Below are positions 25,545-38,865 of a stretch of 64,000 nucleotides of DNA, one piece after another. The notes under the pieces were generated by a model, which saw nothing but the letters and a program-made list of their open reading frames with translations, was not told the DNA's origin and did not search any database. A program made the translations under genes and the position numbers. Position 1 is the stretch's first letter. Every line of letters begins with the position of its first letter. This DNA comes from Ashinkailepas kermadecensis (lineage: Eukaryota > Arthropoda > Thecostraca > Neolepadidae), in assembly GCA_034440615.1 (NCBI GenBank), contig JAOTOM010004961.1:406001-470000 (forward strand). The letters run 5' to 3'.

Positions 25545-26625
25545 TCCAATGCGACCCACAGCCTCCCTAGCGCGACTCACAGCCGCCTCTACACCACCCC
25601 GCGCGAGAACAGCGGTGTGCTGGCCTCCCTAGCGCGACTCACAGCCGCCTCCACACCACCCCGCGCGAGAACAGCGGTGTGCTGGCCTCCCTAGCGTGAC
25701 CCACAGCCGCCTCCACACCCCCCGCGCGAGAACAGCGGTGTGCTGGCCTCCCTAGCGTGACCCACAGCCGCCCCCACACCACCCCGCGCGAGAACAGCGG
25801 TGTGCTGGCCTCCCTAGCGTGACCCACAGCCGCCCCCACACCACCCCGCGCGAGAACAGCGGTGTGCTGGCCTCCCTAGCGCGACTCACAGCCGCCTCCA
25901 CACCACCCCGCGCGAGAACAGCGGTGTGCTGGCCTCCCTAGCGCGACTCACAGCCGCCTCCACACCACCCCGCGCGAGAACAGCGGTGTGCTGGCCTCCC
26001 TAGCGCGACTCACAGCCGCCTCCACACCACCCCGCGCGAGAACAGCGGTGTGCTGGCCTCCCTAGCGCGACTCACAGCCGCCTCCACACCACCCCGCGCG
26101 AGAACAGCGGTGTGCTGGCCTCCCTAGCGCGACTCACAGCCGCCCCCACACCACCCCGCGCGAGAACAGCGGTGTGCTGGCCTCCCTAGCGCGACCCACA
26201 GCCGCCCCCACACCACCCCGCGCGAGAACAGCGGTGTGCTGGCCTCCCTAGCGCGACCCACAGCCGCCCCACACCACCCGCGCGAGAACAGCGGTGTGCT
26301 GGCCCCCTAGCGCGACCCACAGCCGCCCCCACACCACCCCGCGCGAGAACAGCGGTGTGCTGGCCGCCCTAGCGTGACCCACAGCCGCCCCCACACCACC
26401 CCGCGCGAGAACAGCGGTGTGCTGGCCTCCCTAGCGCGACCCACAGCCGCCCCCACACCACCCCGCGCGAGAACAGCGGTGTGCTGGCCTCCCTAGCGCG
26501 ACCCACAGCCGCCCCCACACCACCCCGCGCGAGAACAGCGGTGTGCTGGCCCCCCTAGCGCGACCCACAGCCGCCCCCACACCACCCCGCGCGAGAACAG
26601 CGGTGTGCTGGCCGCCTCTGTGCGA
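25545..26625. repeat. 62-bp array, about 17 copies
   Basis: Highly similar units with CCTCCCTAGCGCGACTCACA, GCCGCCTCCACACCACCCCG and CGAGAACAGCGGTGTGCTGG. CTCAC/CCCAC and CGCGA/CGTGA variants are clustered, showing block spread. Confidence 0.93.
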
Positions 26626-27720
26626 GTCAGTGTGTCGGGCCGAGCGGCGGCTGTTTTTGTGTCGGGTGCGAGACGAAATACAGGCGGCCGGGCCAGAGCT
26701 CGATGACGACGTTCGCGGCGACTGTGTGACACAGCTGGACGGCCGTTTATTGGTCTTGAAACTGATCACAACCCCTAATCAGCGGCGGCGGCAGCGCGCG
26801 GCGTCCCCACGTCAGACCCGCCGACACAACTGTCACGGCAGGACCAGCCTCACAGCCGCTACTCTCTGACCATGGAACCGTCTCAGGAACGGCGTGCAGT
26901 ACAGAACAACCAGGTGATGTCCACCACAACCAGGTGATGTCCACCACTGCACAACAGCGGACACGTCTCACAGTCCAGAACATGGAAAACCAATCTCGCA
27001 AGCCTTCATATACGAGAGAAACCATACCAAGGCTACCATGAGAACGATCTCATAACCACTGAGTCCAGTACGGGAACCGCACAATAACCAAAAGTGTCCG
27101 ACAGAGGGATAACGTCTTAAGTAACACTGGCCAGCACGGCAACCATATAATAGCCACCAGTGTCCGACAGAGGAACAAACCCTTAATCACCACTGACCAG
27201 AACTGAAACATCTCATAAACTCGGACGGAGGAACCTTACTCACCACTGACCAGAACTGGAACATCTCATAAACTCCGACAGAGAAACAAAACCTTAATCA
27301 CCGCTGGCCAGAATTGGAACATCGCATGACCTCGGCTGTTCGACATAGCATCCGCCTCATGGCCAACACCAGCCAACAGAGGAACCCGAGCATCTTCACC
27401 GCCTGACAGAAAAACGATCCAGACACGCAACAGCCCAGAGTGGGGACTGTTTGAGCTAATACCGCCTGATAGCCTTCTCGAAGCCAGAACGGTTGAACGA
27501 GGGCGCTCAGAACCACCAACGTCATGAGGGTCGGACTCAGAGCCAGCACCGCCCGGCGGGTCTGACCCAAAACCACAAGCGTCTGTCGGGGTCCACTCAG
27601 AACCAGCAACGTAAGGCGGGTCTGATTCAGAACCAGCAACGTCCGGCGGGTCTGACCCAAAATCACAAGCGTCTGTCGGAGTCCACTCAGACCCAGCAAC
27701 GTCTGATATTCACCTCAGAA
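26626..27720. repeat. degenerate repeats of 30-60 bp
   Basis: From about 27.04 kb, GACCAGAACTGGAACATCTC-like units recur with heavy divergence; from 27.49 to 27.71 kb CTGACCCAAAACCACAAGCG alternates with CAGAACCAGCAACGT. The first 250 bp are mostly single copy. Confidence 0.65.
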
Positions 27721-28372
27721 TTGCCACCGCCAGACGGAGTGGTTTCACAAACCACCACCACCTGGCACGACAGTCAGGAAATGGCCCCGAGCTGATGCTC
27801 ACTTCACAACTACCACCGCCAGACCAAACCACCACCGTCTGGCGCATGGTGTAACAGCCAGGAAATGGCCCCGATTTCTGCAAATACAGGTCTGCCGCGA
27901 CAGAATCCACCGTAAAATATGGTGTCGATTTTTCTTTGATCCCACATTCACTAGGGCACAATGGACGTAAATTACGTAGCCTTATCCGCGCCCATTTCGA
28001 CACATTTCCAATGGCATAAAAAGTACAAATCCGCGGGCCAGAAGTTAAGTATTATTTATGGGCATTGTCAGTGGACAAGAAAGTGTGAGTGCACGTGAAT
28101 GGGCACCTCGTACTGCAAAAGGTGGCCCGCGAATTCAGAGCGAGCGGGCAAGAGAAGGGATATCGCTACAGTCGTAGAAGAAAGGAGACAGGAAACAGGG
28201 AGCAAAGAAGAGGGGTAAGAAGAGGGGACAGAAGGATAGAAGACAGAAGGATAGGATACCGAGAGAGAAGAAGAGCAGGGTGTGACAATGAAGAATGGTG
28301 TGATGGTGTGATAGATGAAGATGGATGAATGGTGTGATTCTCAACGATGAAGAATGGGGGAGAATCAGAGAG
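27721..28372. other. cut: intronic region, purine-rich at right
   Basis: Mixed sequence with a duplicated AACCACCACC element, becoming AG-rich from about 28.15 kb. No gene recognised. Confidence 0.5.
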
Positions 28373-29052
<680 letters not shown>

Positions 29053-29429
29053 ACGGGGACGGGAAGTGAATGTGCAGATAGAAGACATATCAAGTGAAGT
29101 AGTCAACCGACTGGTTCACAGTTAATTTCGATTACAATTTCATGGAGCACTTCCATCAATCAAGGTCCGCTTACCAAATCACCGTTTTCCTGGGATTTCG
29201 GCACAAAATACCGGCTAATCATAGGCCACTTTTCAGCGGAAAGGTCCAGTCTCATCCAGCCGCACACGGCATCCAATTGATGCGCGTCAAGCACGTGACG
29301 TCCGATGCCGCCCATGGTCATCAACTGGAAACGGCCACGTGGAACAAACAAAACAATCGGCACCGTCCAGTCACTTCTGAAGTCACCACTGCACCTTGAC
29401 ACGTCACCTGGTACCAGACGTTACAGCCC
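29053..29429. other. cut: intronic single-copy region
   Basis: No array or recognised feature. Confidence 0.5.
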
Positions 29430-29670
29430 CCGGGGATGATCTATCGCCTGATATCAAAGGTCACAGCCCCGGCCATGATCTATCGCCTGACATCAGACGA
29501 TACAGCCCCTGGGCATGATCTATCGCCTGACATCAAACGTTACAACCTCGGGGCATGATCCATCGCCTGACATGAAAAGCTACAACCGGGGCATGATCTA
29601 TCGGCTGACATCAAACGTTACAGCCCCCGGCATGACCTATCGCCTGACATCAAACGTTACAGCCCTCGGG
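29430..29670. repeat. 35-37 bp array, about 7 copies
   Basis: Units contain ATGATCTATCGCCTGACATC and AAACGTTACAGCCCC with moderate divergence. Confidence 0.88.
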
Positions 29671-29754
29671 CGGCACTGCAACGAATATCTGTGGCGGAGC
29701 GGCAGCTGTCCACCAGTGAGCCCTTGCTCCCCGCCACTACACCTCTGTCCCGTC

Positions 29755-30215
29755 ACTGCCGCCGAGACTGCTCGTTCTCCGCCGACACCACCGTACGGCC
29801 GTACAGCGGCACGTGGTGCTCGGCCCCGACACCACCGCCGAGACTGCTCGCTCTCCGCCGACACCACCGTACGGCCGTACAGCGGCACGTGGTGCTCGGC
29901 CCCGACACCACCGCCGAGACTGCTCGCTCTCCGCCGACAGCACCGTACGGCCGTACAGCGGCACGTGGTGCTCGGCCCCGACACCACCACCGAGACTGCT
30001 GCGCTCTCCGCCGACACCACCGTACGGCCGTACAGCGGCACGTGGTGCTCGGCCCCGACACCACCGCCGAGACTGCTCGCTCTCCGCCGACAGCACCGTA
30101 CGGCCGTACAGCGGCACGTGGTGCTCGGCCCCGACACCACCGCCCAGACTGCTCGCTCTCCGCCGACACCACCGTACGGCCGCACAGCGGCACGTGGTGC
30201 TCGGCTCCGAGCCGA
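29755..30215. repeat. 76-bp array, 6 copies
   Basis: Near-identical units with CTCTCCGCCGACACCACCGT, ACGGCCGTACAGCGGCACGT and GGTGCTCGGCCCCGACACCA. CACCACC/CAGCACC variants alternate every second unit. Confidence 0.93.
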
Positions 30216-30896
30216 GCTGAAGGCTGGGCAGAGAGCGGGTGACGCCGACGGCGCCTATCTGTGCACCGCCGACGCGGCGTCTGGCGTGCATGCCCGATTT
30301 ACACCGGGTAGGCCATCCATCACGGCGGCGGGCGACACTACAGCGGCGCCCCCCGCCCGCAAAAACTCGCCCCGATAATAATTACAAACAAGATCGATCG
30401 AGTGGGTGCGCGGCGCGGCGATCGTCGGCCGCGCTAAACAAACCGACAGTGACAGTGGCCAGCGGCGGCGCGCATAATGAGCGGCCGACAGACGCGCGCC
30501 TGCCTGCCTCGGCCGGCCACAGCCACCGCGTGACGCCTCTTGTCCACGTGTGACGTCACGCCAGATGTGGCCGGCCCGGCCACTGACGCGCCGACGGCCC
30601 GGCACGTCACCGTCGACAAGCTCCAAATGAACTCATCAGGCGGGCGGCGCGCTGCGTGACGGCCTGATGGGTGTGCCCGGCCGTGCCACGCGCACCGTCA
30701 TAAACCGGCCGCCCATCGTCGCTGCCGACGGCGGCGCCTGGGCGCGCGGCCGCGTCACGGCGTCGGCCGGCAGCACGGCCGGCCACGCACACAACTCGCT
30801 CGCCTGTCGCCTGACGTCGCCAGCACACACGCAGACGGAGCGTCGCCGATCCACGCACACAGAGAACAACTGTTCACGCCGGATCGGATCGGATCG
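30216..30896. other. cut: CpG-rich intronic region
   Basis: GC- and CpG-rich single-copy sequence, without array or recognised gene. Confidence 0.5.
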
Positions 30897-31540
30897 GTAC
30901 TAACGGCTTCCCTGTGGTGGCCCATGTCGGATCGGCTCGGTGCTGACGGCTTCCCTGTGGTGGCCCATGTCGGATCGGCTCGGTGCTGACGGCTTCCCTG
31001 TGGTGGCCCATGTCGGATCGGCTCGGTGCTGACGGCTTCCCTGTGGTGGCCCATGTCGGATCGGCTCGGTGCTGACGGCTTCCTTGGGGTGCCCTGTCGG
31101 AGCGGCTCGGTGCTGACGGCTTTCTGTGGTGGCCCATGTCTGATCGGCTCGGTACTGACGGCTTCTCTGTGGTGGCCCATGTCGGATCGGCTCGGTGCTG
31201 ACGGCTTCCCTGTGGTGGCCCATGTCGGATCGGCTCGGTGCTGACGGCTTCCCTGTGGTGGCCCATGTCGGAGCGGCTCGGTGCTGACGGCTTCTCTGTG
31301 GTGGCCCATGTCGGAGCGGCTCGGTGCTGACGGCTTCTCTGTGGTGGCCCATGTCGGATCGGCTCGGTACTGACGGCTTCTCTGTGGTGGCCCATGTCGG
31401 ATCGGCTCGGTGCTGACGGCTTCCCTGTGGTGGCCCATGTCGGATCGGCTCGGTGCTGACGGCTTCTCTGTGGTGGCCCATGTCGGATCGGCTCGGTGCT
31501 GACGGCTTCTCTGTGGTGGCCCATGTCGGAGCGGCTCACA
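30897..31540. repeat. 43-bp array, 15 copies
   Basis: Units contain GGATCGGCTCGGTGCTGACG and CCTGTGGTGGCCCATGTC; variants GAGCGG, GGTACTG and TTCTCTG mark sub-families. Confidence 0.93.
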
Positions 31541-33084
31541 CAATGCAGTGCCGTGCGGTGTTCCCATGGTGTGGGAAATATCCGGCGGATTAGTGGGCAG
31601 CAGGTGATGTCCGATGTCGGTGAGTGTCACGTGACATGTGTTGCAGGCCAGGACGGGACAGGAGACATATCGGTGGAGGCGCCGCATCGGGTTGGAGGCA
31701 GGAGCCGGGAGGGGTGGGATGAGGGAGGGGTCGGGACAGCTTGAGAAGCGTCATATGGGGTCTGACGCGGACCACTGTCTAGCCAGACAGTGAGAGGGGG
31801 GGGGGGGGAGGGCGACCGCGGTCACATGTCCGAGACCGATCAATTACGCCACCCTCTGGAAATGATTGGCCGCCGCACGGAAAGGCCGGTCGTCCATTGT
31901 TCTTATTGGCGATACAGTGCAGAACGTGCAAACAGTGCCGTGGCCGACGCGTCGGCCGCTGAATGGCCACCCGCAGCGATGGTGCAGGGCTGGCCGCTGA
32001 GAGAGCCGCATTGACCAACGACTGCCGCCAGCCGTCACGTCGACCACCGACGGAGAAGGCACCCCGCCCCGCGCCGACACACCACATGCCGCGCGCCGCA
32101 GTTATCGGCCTTCGGCGCCGATACCACTCCTGGCTCACACAAAACGAATGGGTGTAGCACTAATTTAAGTGCCGACAGCACCAGTATCTGATGACTATGG
32201 GGGAGCATCACCCTATTATTCACCGGACGGAGAGCAGTCGCAGCAGCAGAAACCCGCGCGTCACCGATTCCTCCGATACCAGTTTGCACTGCATTGGAGC
32301 ACATTCCCAGCGACTAAGACTGTCCGTATTGCTCCGTAGGAGTAGCAACAACGGGGACGAACAGCAGGATCTGCTACGACGCATGCGTCTGAGCAATCCG
32401 CGCAGTGCCACCACTCTCATGACGAATGGCCGCGAAGTCCGAAGTCCGAAGTCCACCAGAACCCTCACGGTTACCGGGAACACTGGCTGCCAGCCAGTCC
32501 AGCAGCTGACCCACGGCAACAGCCGCCGGCGTCAGTGGCCGAGCTGTCGGCTCCGTGGTGACAGCGTCCGCCTCCTCCAGCGGCCGAGCTCCAATACACC
32601 CATCAGAAGGAGAGCCCGAGGCGGCCGGCGGCGGCCACCACAACACGCGCCGAGCCATGCCGCACCGGCCACCCGAGCTCCAATTTCCCGTTTTTCGGCG
32701 ATGTTAACGAGACGTCGGCGGGTCTGGCCGGCAATTAACCAGGCATAAAGAGCCGACCACCCCTCTCACATCTCGTTCAACGGCTGCCCTCTGACCTCAT
32801 CGGGCTCCGTGAATAGATGATTGAAAGGTGGGTCGGTCTGCCGCGGGCGGGCGGTCGGAGAGCGGCGGCGCGCCGCGCTCACCTCGGCTCGGCTCGGCTC
32901 GGCAACAGGTGCCACGCCGGAGCGAGCAGCGGCCGCCGCCGAAAACCGGCCGCAAATTCCGCACCACAACCCATGTGGGCGCAACATGCGGTCGTGTGAG
33001 ACATCATCTCCCGATAATCGTGGATGTCGGACGGGGAGGGGAAGGTGGTCGTGAGAGGAGGCGACACGGCGTCACGTCGTTGAT
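31541..33084. other. cut: intronic single-copy region
   Basis: GC-rich with a poly-G of about 13 near 31796-31808 and four CGGCTCGGCT-type pentamer pairs near 32884. No gene recognised. Confidence 0.5.
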
Positions 33085-33625
33085 GGCCGGCACCAGCTCC
33101 AGAGACGGACACTCATGTCGTACTGGGACGCAGACCACCAGCTCCAGAGACGGACACTCATGTCGCACTGGGACGCAGACCACCAGCTCCAGAGACGGCC
33201 ACTCATGTCGCACTGGGACGCAGACCACCAGCTCCAGAGACGGACACTCATGTCGCACTGGGACGCAGACCACCAGCTCCAGAGACGGACACTCATGTCG
33301 TACTGGGACGCAGACCACCAGCTCCAGAGACGGACACTCATGTCGTACTGGGACGCAGACCACCAGCTCCAGAGACGGACACTCATGTCGTACTGGGACG
33401 CAGACCACCAGCTCCAGAGACGGACACTCATGTCGCACTGGGACGCAGACCACCAGCTCCAGAGACGGACACTCATGTCGCACTGGGATGCAGACTACCA
33501 GCTCCAGAGACGCCCACTCATGTCGCACTGGGACGCAGACCACCAGCTCCAGAGACGCCCACTCATGTCGCACTGGGATGCAGACCACCAGCTGCAGAGA
33601 CGCCCACTCATGTCGCACTAGGACG
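33085..33625. repeat. 45-bp array, 12 copies
   Basis: Units contain CACCAGCTCCAGAGACGGAC and CATGTCGCACTGGGACGCAG, with TCGTAC/TCGCAC variants. All frames stay open because 45 is divisible by three. Confidence 0.93.
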
Positions 33626-33769
33626 CCGACACGCTCCGATAGCGCCGCCAGTGTCCGGTCGACTCCCACGGCGGCCAGTTCCGGACACGAGGTCGGCGTC
33701 AGCCGCCGACACGCCGCCTGATCATCACGGCCACCCCTGACCCATCACTACAACGGCGACCCGACGGCG

Positions 33770-34010
33770 ACACCGGCCCCGCTGGTCCGCCGAGAGTACC
33801 GCCGGTGACGGCCACGATGTACCACCACCGGCCCCGCTGGTCCGCCGAGGGTACCGCCGGTGACGGCCACGATGTACCACCACCGGCCCCGCTGGTCCGC
33901 CGAGGGTACCGCCGGTGACGGCCACGATGTACCACCACCGGTGCCGCTGGTCCGCCGAGGGTACCGCCGGTAGATTCGCAGCCAGTAGGCGGTACCGCCG
34001 GTAGATCTAT
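33770..34010. repeat. 55-bp array, about 4 copies
   Basis: Units contain CGGCCCCGCTGGTCCGCCGA, GGGTACCGCCGGTGACGG and CACGATGTACCACCAC. Confidence 0.9.
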
Positions 34011-35414
34011 CGACTCCGATAGATTTCACCGGTGCTGCAGATTTGCAGTCACAGCAGATATACAACACACACTGCGGCACAATGGCTAACTTTGTCACGG
34101 ACATTTCAATTACGGAAGTGGTTGCGTACATTCTATCAAATGGGCCATACAAGGCACATATCACCAAATTAACATCTGGACATGTCTGTAACGGTTCCTT
34201 TGTTAAAAAAAAAACAGTGCTAATATTGTATCCAAGACAGTAACTGGCGTAAAATATGTCGCATATTTGCTGCTGGGTTCACTCGATGTGTTGCGCTAGC
34301 TTTGAAGCAGCCATAAAATGTGCACCGCACTGCGAACCCCGTCAGGGGGATCTAACGTCATATCTCACACTAGTCATTACACTACTACGGTGTCGAGCCG
34401 AATGCTTATTGTGGACGTTTCTTCAAGGTGATCCGGGACATAAAGGCCACACAAGCAACTGACGTCGTTTTGCGTCGTACTGAGTTTGAACTCAGCGACA
34501 GTTTTTGTTGTTATTGGGGTTTAGGGGCGCATCAACTGCCTAGGTTATACAGCGCCCCAGCGACAGTTTTTACCTAGGCCTCTGAATTGCTTCTCCATAG
34601 GATAAGCCGGCTCATAATTTGCTACAGTACAGACGGCTTGATCGAACCTGAAAAACTGAAGGATTGCTTTCGCTACATTACATGATTAAAGGCGTTGCTA
34701 GCATGCTTTACTAAAAACTCACCTCTTGATTTCACCTGTAAATTCCTCGACAGTTCAGAGGTACGAATATTGGATATTATGGAAACGTGTGACAAGCACA
34801 CACTTGGTGTTCTTTTCGTGTTTTAGTTCATTTCAGAGTGATATTCTGAGGTGGCACCCTAACCCCCAGGATCACGTAGTTCAAGGTACTTTCCGTACTA
34901 AAGTAATGCTCGACCACTACATAGCCAGGAGTTTGAACACTATCGACGATACAATTTGAGCACTCACCTCACGGCGCATAATCAAGGAGAGGATTCAGAG
35001 AATCAATGCAACTGCTGCAACTATAACGACATAAAACGCTGCATAAACTGCACTCCAGAAGAGACATGCTGAGAAAGGGACTAGAAGTCACCTGGGTCAC
35101 CTGGGTCACCTGGGCGTGGACTCGGATCGATCTATTCGAACTTATTTTTGATACCAGTAACAATGGCACTTCTTCACAGCGAGGAGCAGATGAGGAGGCT
35201 GCAGTTGAATGTGCATGCAATGCAAAGCCATATATGCAAACGCAATGTTTTATACAAATGACTATGACACGAACTGAGTTCCAACAGGCATCACGGGTTT
35301 CCCTCATAATCACTTTTCTCCCGCATTGAGCTAAGCTACCGCTTCAAAGACAAACGATTGAAATGCGATTCATGTGGCATACTTTCTTCAATTGTGCCAC
35401 ATGAAATCTCTGTA
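34011..35414. other. cut: intronic single-copy AT-rich region
   Basis: About 1.4 kb of AT-rich sequence free of arrays apart from a triplicated CACCTGGGT near 35090 and the SINE-like tail at 34.5 kb. No gene recognised. Confidence 0.5.
34507..34557 (-). mobile_element. 5'-truncated SINE/LINE-like 3' tail with 14-bp TSD
   Basis: A 51-bp insertion lies between perfect direct repeats CAGCGACAGTTTTT at 34493-34506 and 34558-34571. On the plus strand it contains GGGGCGC, a 20-nt loop and GCGCCC, which makes a hairpin. Read on the minus strand it ends CCTAAACCCCAATAACAAC followed by A residues from the duplication, like the tail of a retroposed element. The long perfect duplication indicates LINE-mediated insertion. 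Confidence 0.75.
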
Positions 35415-35535
35415 CACCAATACACATCCAGCGAGGGCGGGCGGACAACTCCGTTCACCACTACACATCCAGCGGGGGCGGGAGACAACTCAGTCCATCA
35501 CTACAAAGCCAGCGGGGGCGGGAGACATAGAGCGG
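35415..35535. repeat. 41-bp array, 3 copies
   Basis: Units contain ACACATCCAGCGGGGGCGGG and GACAACTC. Confidence 0.82.
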
Positions 35536-35598
35536 TTCAGGCAGAGGTATAATGGCGCCGGCCCGCAGCGACTACCGGCCAACGCGGAGGCATACCAG

Positions 35599-35644
35599 TT
35601 GGTTATTTGGGCTTACGGGCGCATCGACTGCGTTGGTCGTACAG
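35599..35644 (-). mobile_element. 5'-truncated SINE/LINE-like 3' tail with 13-bp TSD
   Basis: A 46-bp insertion is flanked by perfect 13-bp repeats GGAGGCATACCAG at 35586-35598 and 35645-35657. Its core GGGCGCATCGACTGCGTTGG matches the insertion at 34.5 kb, and its minus-strand end reads AAATAACCAA. It is an independent insertion of the same family. Confidence 0.75.
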
Positions 35645-36027
35645 GGAGGCATACCAGCGTCGAGACACAGCGACCGCCGGCCGACACTCAGCCCGCTGCC
35701 ACGCTGCCACTCAGCCACGCAACACGCTGCATCAGAATCCGACGGGCACACACTCGCCGGACAAGGAAGCCGCGCGGAGGCCGCCGGCGTGCAGGAAGCC
35801 GCGCCGTCCGATGGCGACGACCTGGGCGGCAGCTAATGGGTGCGCGCTCCACACGACTTCGCGGCGCTTCCGCCCAGACCGGCGGCCGGAGACGGCGACG
35901 TGCTTTATTCTCCTGCTGTCACACGCAGCGAAACCGGCGCTGTTTGCTCGAGAGCCGGAACACATAAATAGCGCTGTGACGGCGTAAATTTCGCCCGTAT
36001 TACACGCATCTGCATGGCGAGTGCAAG

Positions 36028-36262
36028 GCTTTGCAACGTCTCGCTGTGCTTCGACAGGGGCGGCTGGATCACGGTCCAGTTACATTGCCCAACGTCGCGC
36101 TGTGCTTCGACAGAGGCAGCTGGATCACGGTCCAGTTGCATTGCCCAACGTCGCGCTGTGTTTCGACAGGGGCAGCTGGATGACGGTCCAGTTACATTCC
36201 CCAACGACGCGCTGTGCTTCAACGGGGGCAGCTGGATCACGGTCCAGTTGCATTCTCCAGAG
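36028..36262. repeat. 54-bp array, 4 copies
   Basis: Units contain CGCTGTGCTTCGACAGGGGC, GCTGGATCACGGTCCAGTT and CATTGCCCAACG. Confidence 0.9.
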
Positions 36263-37149
36263 TACTTGGTTCTCGCCCATTAGCGAACAGTGGCTTCCCA
36301 CATTACCAGGCCCATATCAGGCTGTGATGCCGCACTGCAGGCCAGCCTTCTCAAACGCTATCTAGGAGCCAAACACCCGGCAACATCTTCCAATACTATG
36401 CACCTGCCACTAATCTCTGTGCGGACGTGACGCTTTATGAAAGCACATCCTGGACACGAGTGAAGTCCACAAGCAACGTTCTGCAGTCGTATCGGCTGCA
36501 CCTTCAACACGACGTCTAACGACTTCGAACAGCTCAAGGCAGACGTCTGACATCCAAAGGCACAGGGACTGGACGGCGCGGGGCTGGGGAACCATGGTCA
36601 CTCGCTTCTGTGAACATTCAGCATCATCCGTCCCACCAGATAATGGAGGCAGTCGTCTTGGAAATATACCCTGCACCCCCCCCACCCCCCTCGTCCTACG
36701 CCGCCGCTCAGATCAACTGTATTTGGTGTGCCGGGAACTCGCCACACCAGCAGGCCCATGGCCGCGTCAACCGCTCATGAGTAATGGCCACCAACTGCAA
36801 CACGAACGCAATCAGCTGGTGTCAAGTGACGGCATGCATAAGGCGCCAATGCTCAGTGTCGGTAACCTGAGTAGCCGTCAACGTCAGAGCCAGCTGAGCC
36901 ATCAGAGATGTCAAATAGTCGTCAGGGTCACGCTTAGTCATCACACCGGCTTAGGCGCTGCGGTCATCGAAGATAGCAGTGTGCTGTCGGCGGTGGGAGC
37001 TGCTATTGGTAGCGTTCAGCGCCGGTTGGATCACCGAACACATTAGGGTGGCCGCCGTCAACCCCGGGGCATTGTAGCCGTGAGGGTCATCAGGCTTGTC
37101 AGAGCTGTCAGTGCTCTCGGCGTCTTCGGCATCATCAAGATAACCAGTC
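36263..37149. other. cut: intronic single-copy region
   Basis: Mixed sequence with a poly-C of about 14 interrupted by A near 36676. No gene recognised. Confidence 0.5.
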
Positions 37150-37232
37150 ATCAATCTTGAGAGCGGTCGGAGCGGTCGGAGTGGTCGGAGCGGTCGGAGC
37201 GGTCGGAGTGGTCGGAGCGGTCTGAGCGGCCG
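37150..37232. repeat. 9-bp array (GAGCGGTCG)
   Basis: About nine GAGCGGTCG or GAGTGGTCG nonamers. Confidence 0.85.
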
Positions 37233-37431
37233 GCGGCGTGGCTGGCGCCTTCCGAATGGCCAGGTCCGGCACAGACTTCTGGCGCGAACGAGAGTCCACC
37301 ATTATTCCATTGACCACGTGCTCGCAGGGTGACTCATACGGTGGCTGATGGTTCCCAACGAGCCGTCCGTTCTCTCAATGAGACGATGCACCCACCGGAA
37401 GTCGAGAACGTGGCTCATCACTGTCGGACAC

Positions 37432-37912
37432 ACCGACCTGGGGCAGCGGACGAGGGCTGCCACCACCCTACAGCCGCTCACCACCACCCGACCTGGAGTA
37501 GCGGGCGAGGGCTGCCACCACCCTACAGCCGCTCACCACCACCCCCTACAGCCGCTCCACCACCCAGCCGGACCACCGCCGGACCTGGGACAGCGGGCGA
37601 GGGCTGCCACCACCCTACAGCCGCTCACCACCACCCGACCTGGGGCAGCGCGGCGCGGGCTCACCACCGCCGGACCTGGAGCCGCTCACCACCGCCGGGG
37701 GACAGCGGGCGAGGGCTGCCACCACCCTACAGCCGCTCACCACCGCCGGACCTGGGACAGCGGGCGAGGGCTGCCACCACCCTACAGCCGCTCACCACCG
37801 CCGGACCTGGGACAGCGGGCGAGGGCTGCCACCACCCTACAGCCGCTCACCACCGCCGGACCTGAGGCAGCGGGCGAGGGCGGCCACCACCCTACAGCCG
37901 CTCACCACGCAC
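37432..37912. repeat. 55-bp array with deletions, about 8 copies
   Basis: Units contain CAGCGGGCGAGGGCTGCCAC, CACCCTACAGCCGCTCACCA and CCGCCGGACCTGG. Confidence 0.9.
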
Positions 37913-38514
37913 CGACTGGCGGCTCCTGCCGATGACGACCGCCAGCTCTGGGTCGGAGGGGACCTGTTCATCAGCCGCTCGACCATGCTAATGCGGACAA
38001 CAGCCGCGGCATTGGATCGGAGACGAATAAACAAACAGACTAGACGACACGTCGTCCGGCTGCAGACACCGCGCAACGCTCGACACGGACTGACGTTGGG
38101 ATGCCTGACGCCGAGACGTGTTCAGTTTGATGAAGTGTACAGCTTTGCTGACCGGCGAGGAACGTGGCAGCCGCTGATAGGTGGTGCATGGAGTTCGGGC
38201 AGGCGGCACTACACATGTCAATCGGTCCGGGTCACAATGGTTACGACAGACACCGACATGTCGCGCGGTCTTCCTCTGCTGCCCAACTGAGCGCAGCACC
38301 AGCCGCTACCGCGCCGCTACACCATACACTAAGCCGGGCGCCCCACTCGAGACCACTGTCTGGCCAACGGTACATCCAGCTTCAGGGTCGAAAAGCCAGC
38401 CACTTCGCCTGACCCTCACATTTTGCGCTCAACGGGGAAGCTGATGCATTATTTGGAGTCGGCGAGGACACAGCCAACCGCATGCGAACATCATCACCCT
38501 GAGTGGTGAACTGC
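37913..38514. other. cut: intronic single-copy region
   Basis: No array or recognised feature. Confidence 0.5.
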
Positions 38515-38735
38515 ACTCGGTGGTGTCCCTGTCCGCGCTACTCTGGATTGTGTCCCTGGCCGTGTCCCTGTCCGCGGTACTCTGGCTTGTGTCCATGTCC
38601 GCGGTACTCTGGCTTGTGTCCCTGTCCGCGCTACTCTGGCTTGTGTCCCTGGCCGTGTCCCTGTCCGCGCTACTCTGGGTTGTGTCCCTGGCCATGTCCC
38701 TGTCCGCGCTACTCTGGCTTGCGTCAGCGGATGCG
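38515..38735. repeat. 27/39-bp array
   Basis: TGTCCCTGTCCGCGCTACTC and TGGCTTG units, some with an added CCTGGCCGTGTC. Confidence 0.85.
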
Positions 38736-38817
38736 TGCGTTCGGTGAAAACGCGCGTCCTTAGGTGTGCGCGGGTGGATGGTGGGCGGGAATAACAGGCA
38801 GACACACATGTTCAGTT

Positions 38818-38865
38818 GATTGTTGGGGCTTTAGGGCGCACCAGTTGCATGCATTGGTAATACGT
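38818..38865 (-). mobile_element. SINE/LINE-like 3' tail fragment next to 64-bp array
   Basis: GATTGTTGGGGCTTTAGGGCG followed by CACCAGTTGCATGCATTGG matches the tail family at 34.5, 35.6 and 44.5 kb. Its distal end runs directly into the first unit of the 64-bp array. No target duplication is visible, possibly because of later repeat expansion. Confidence 0.55.
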
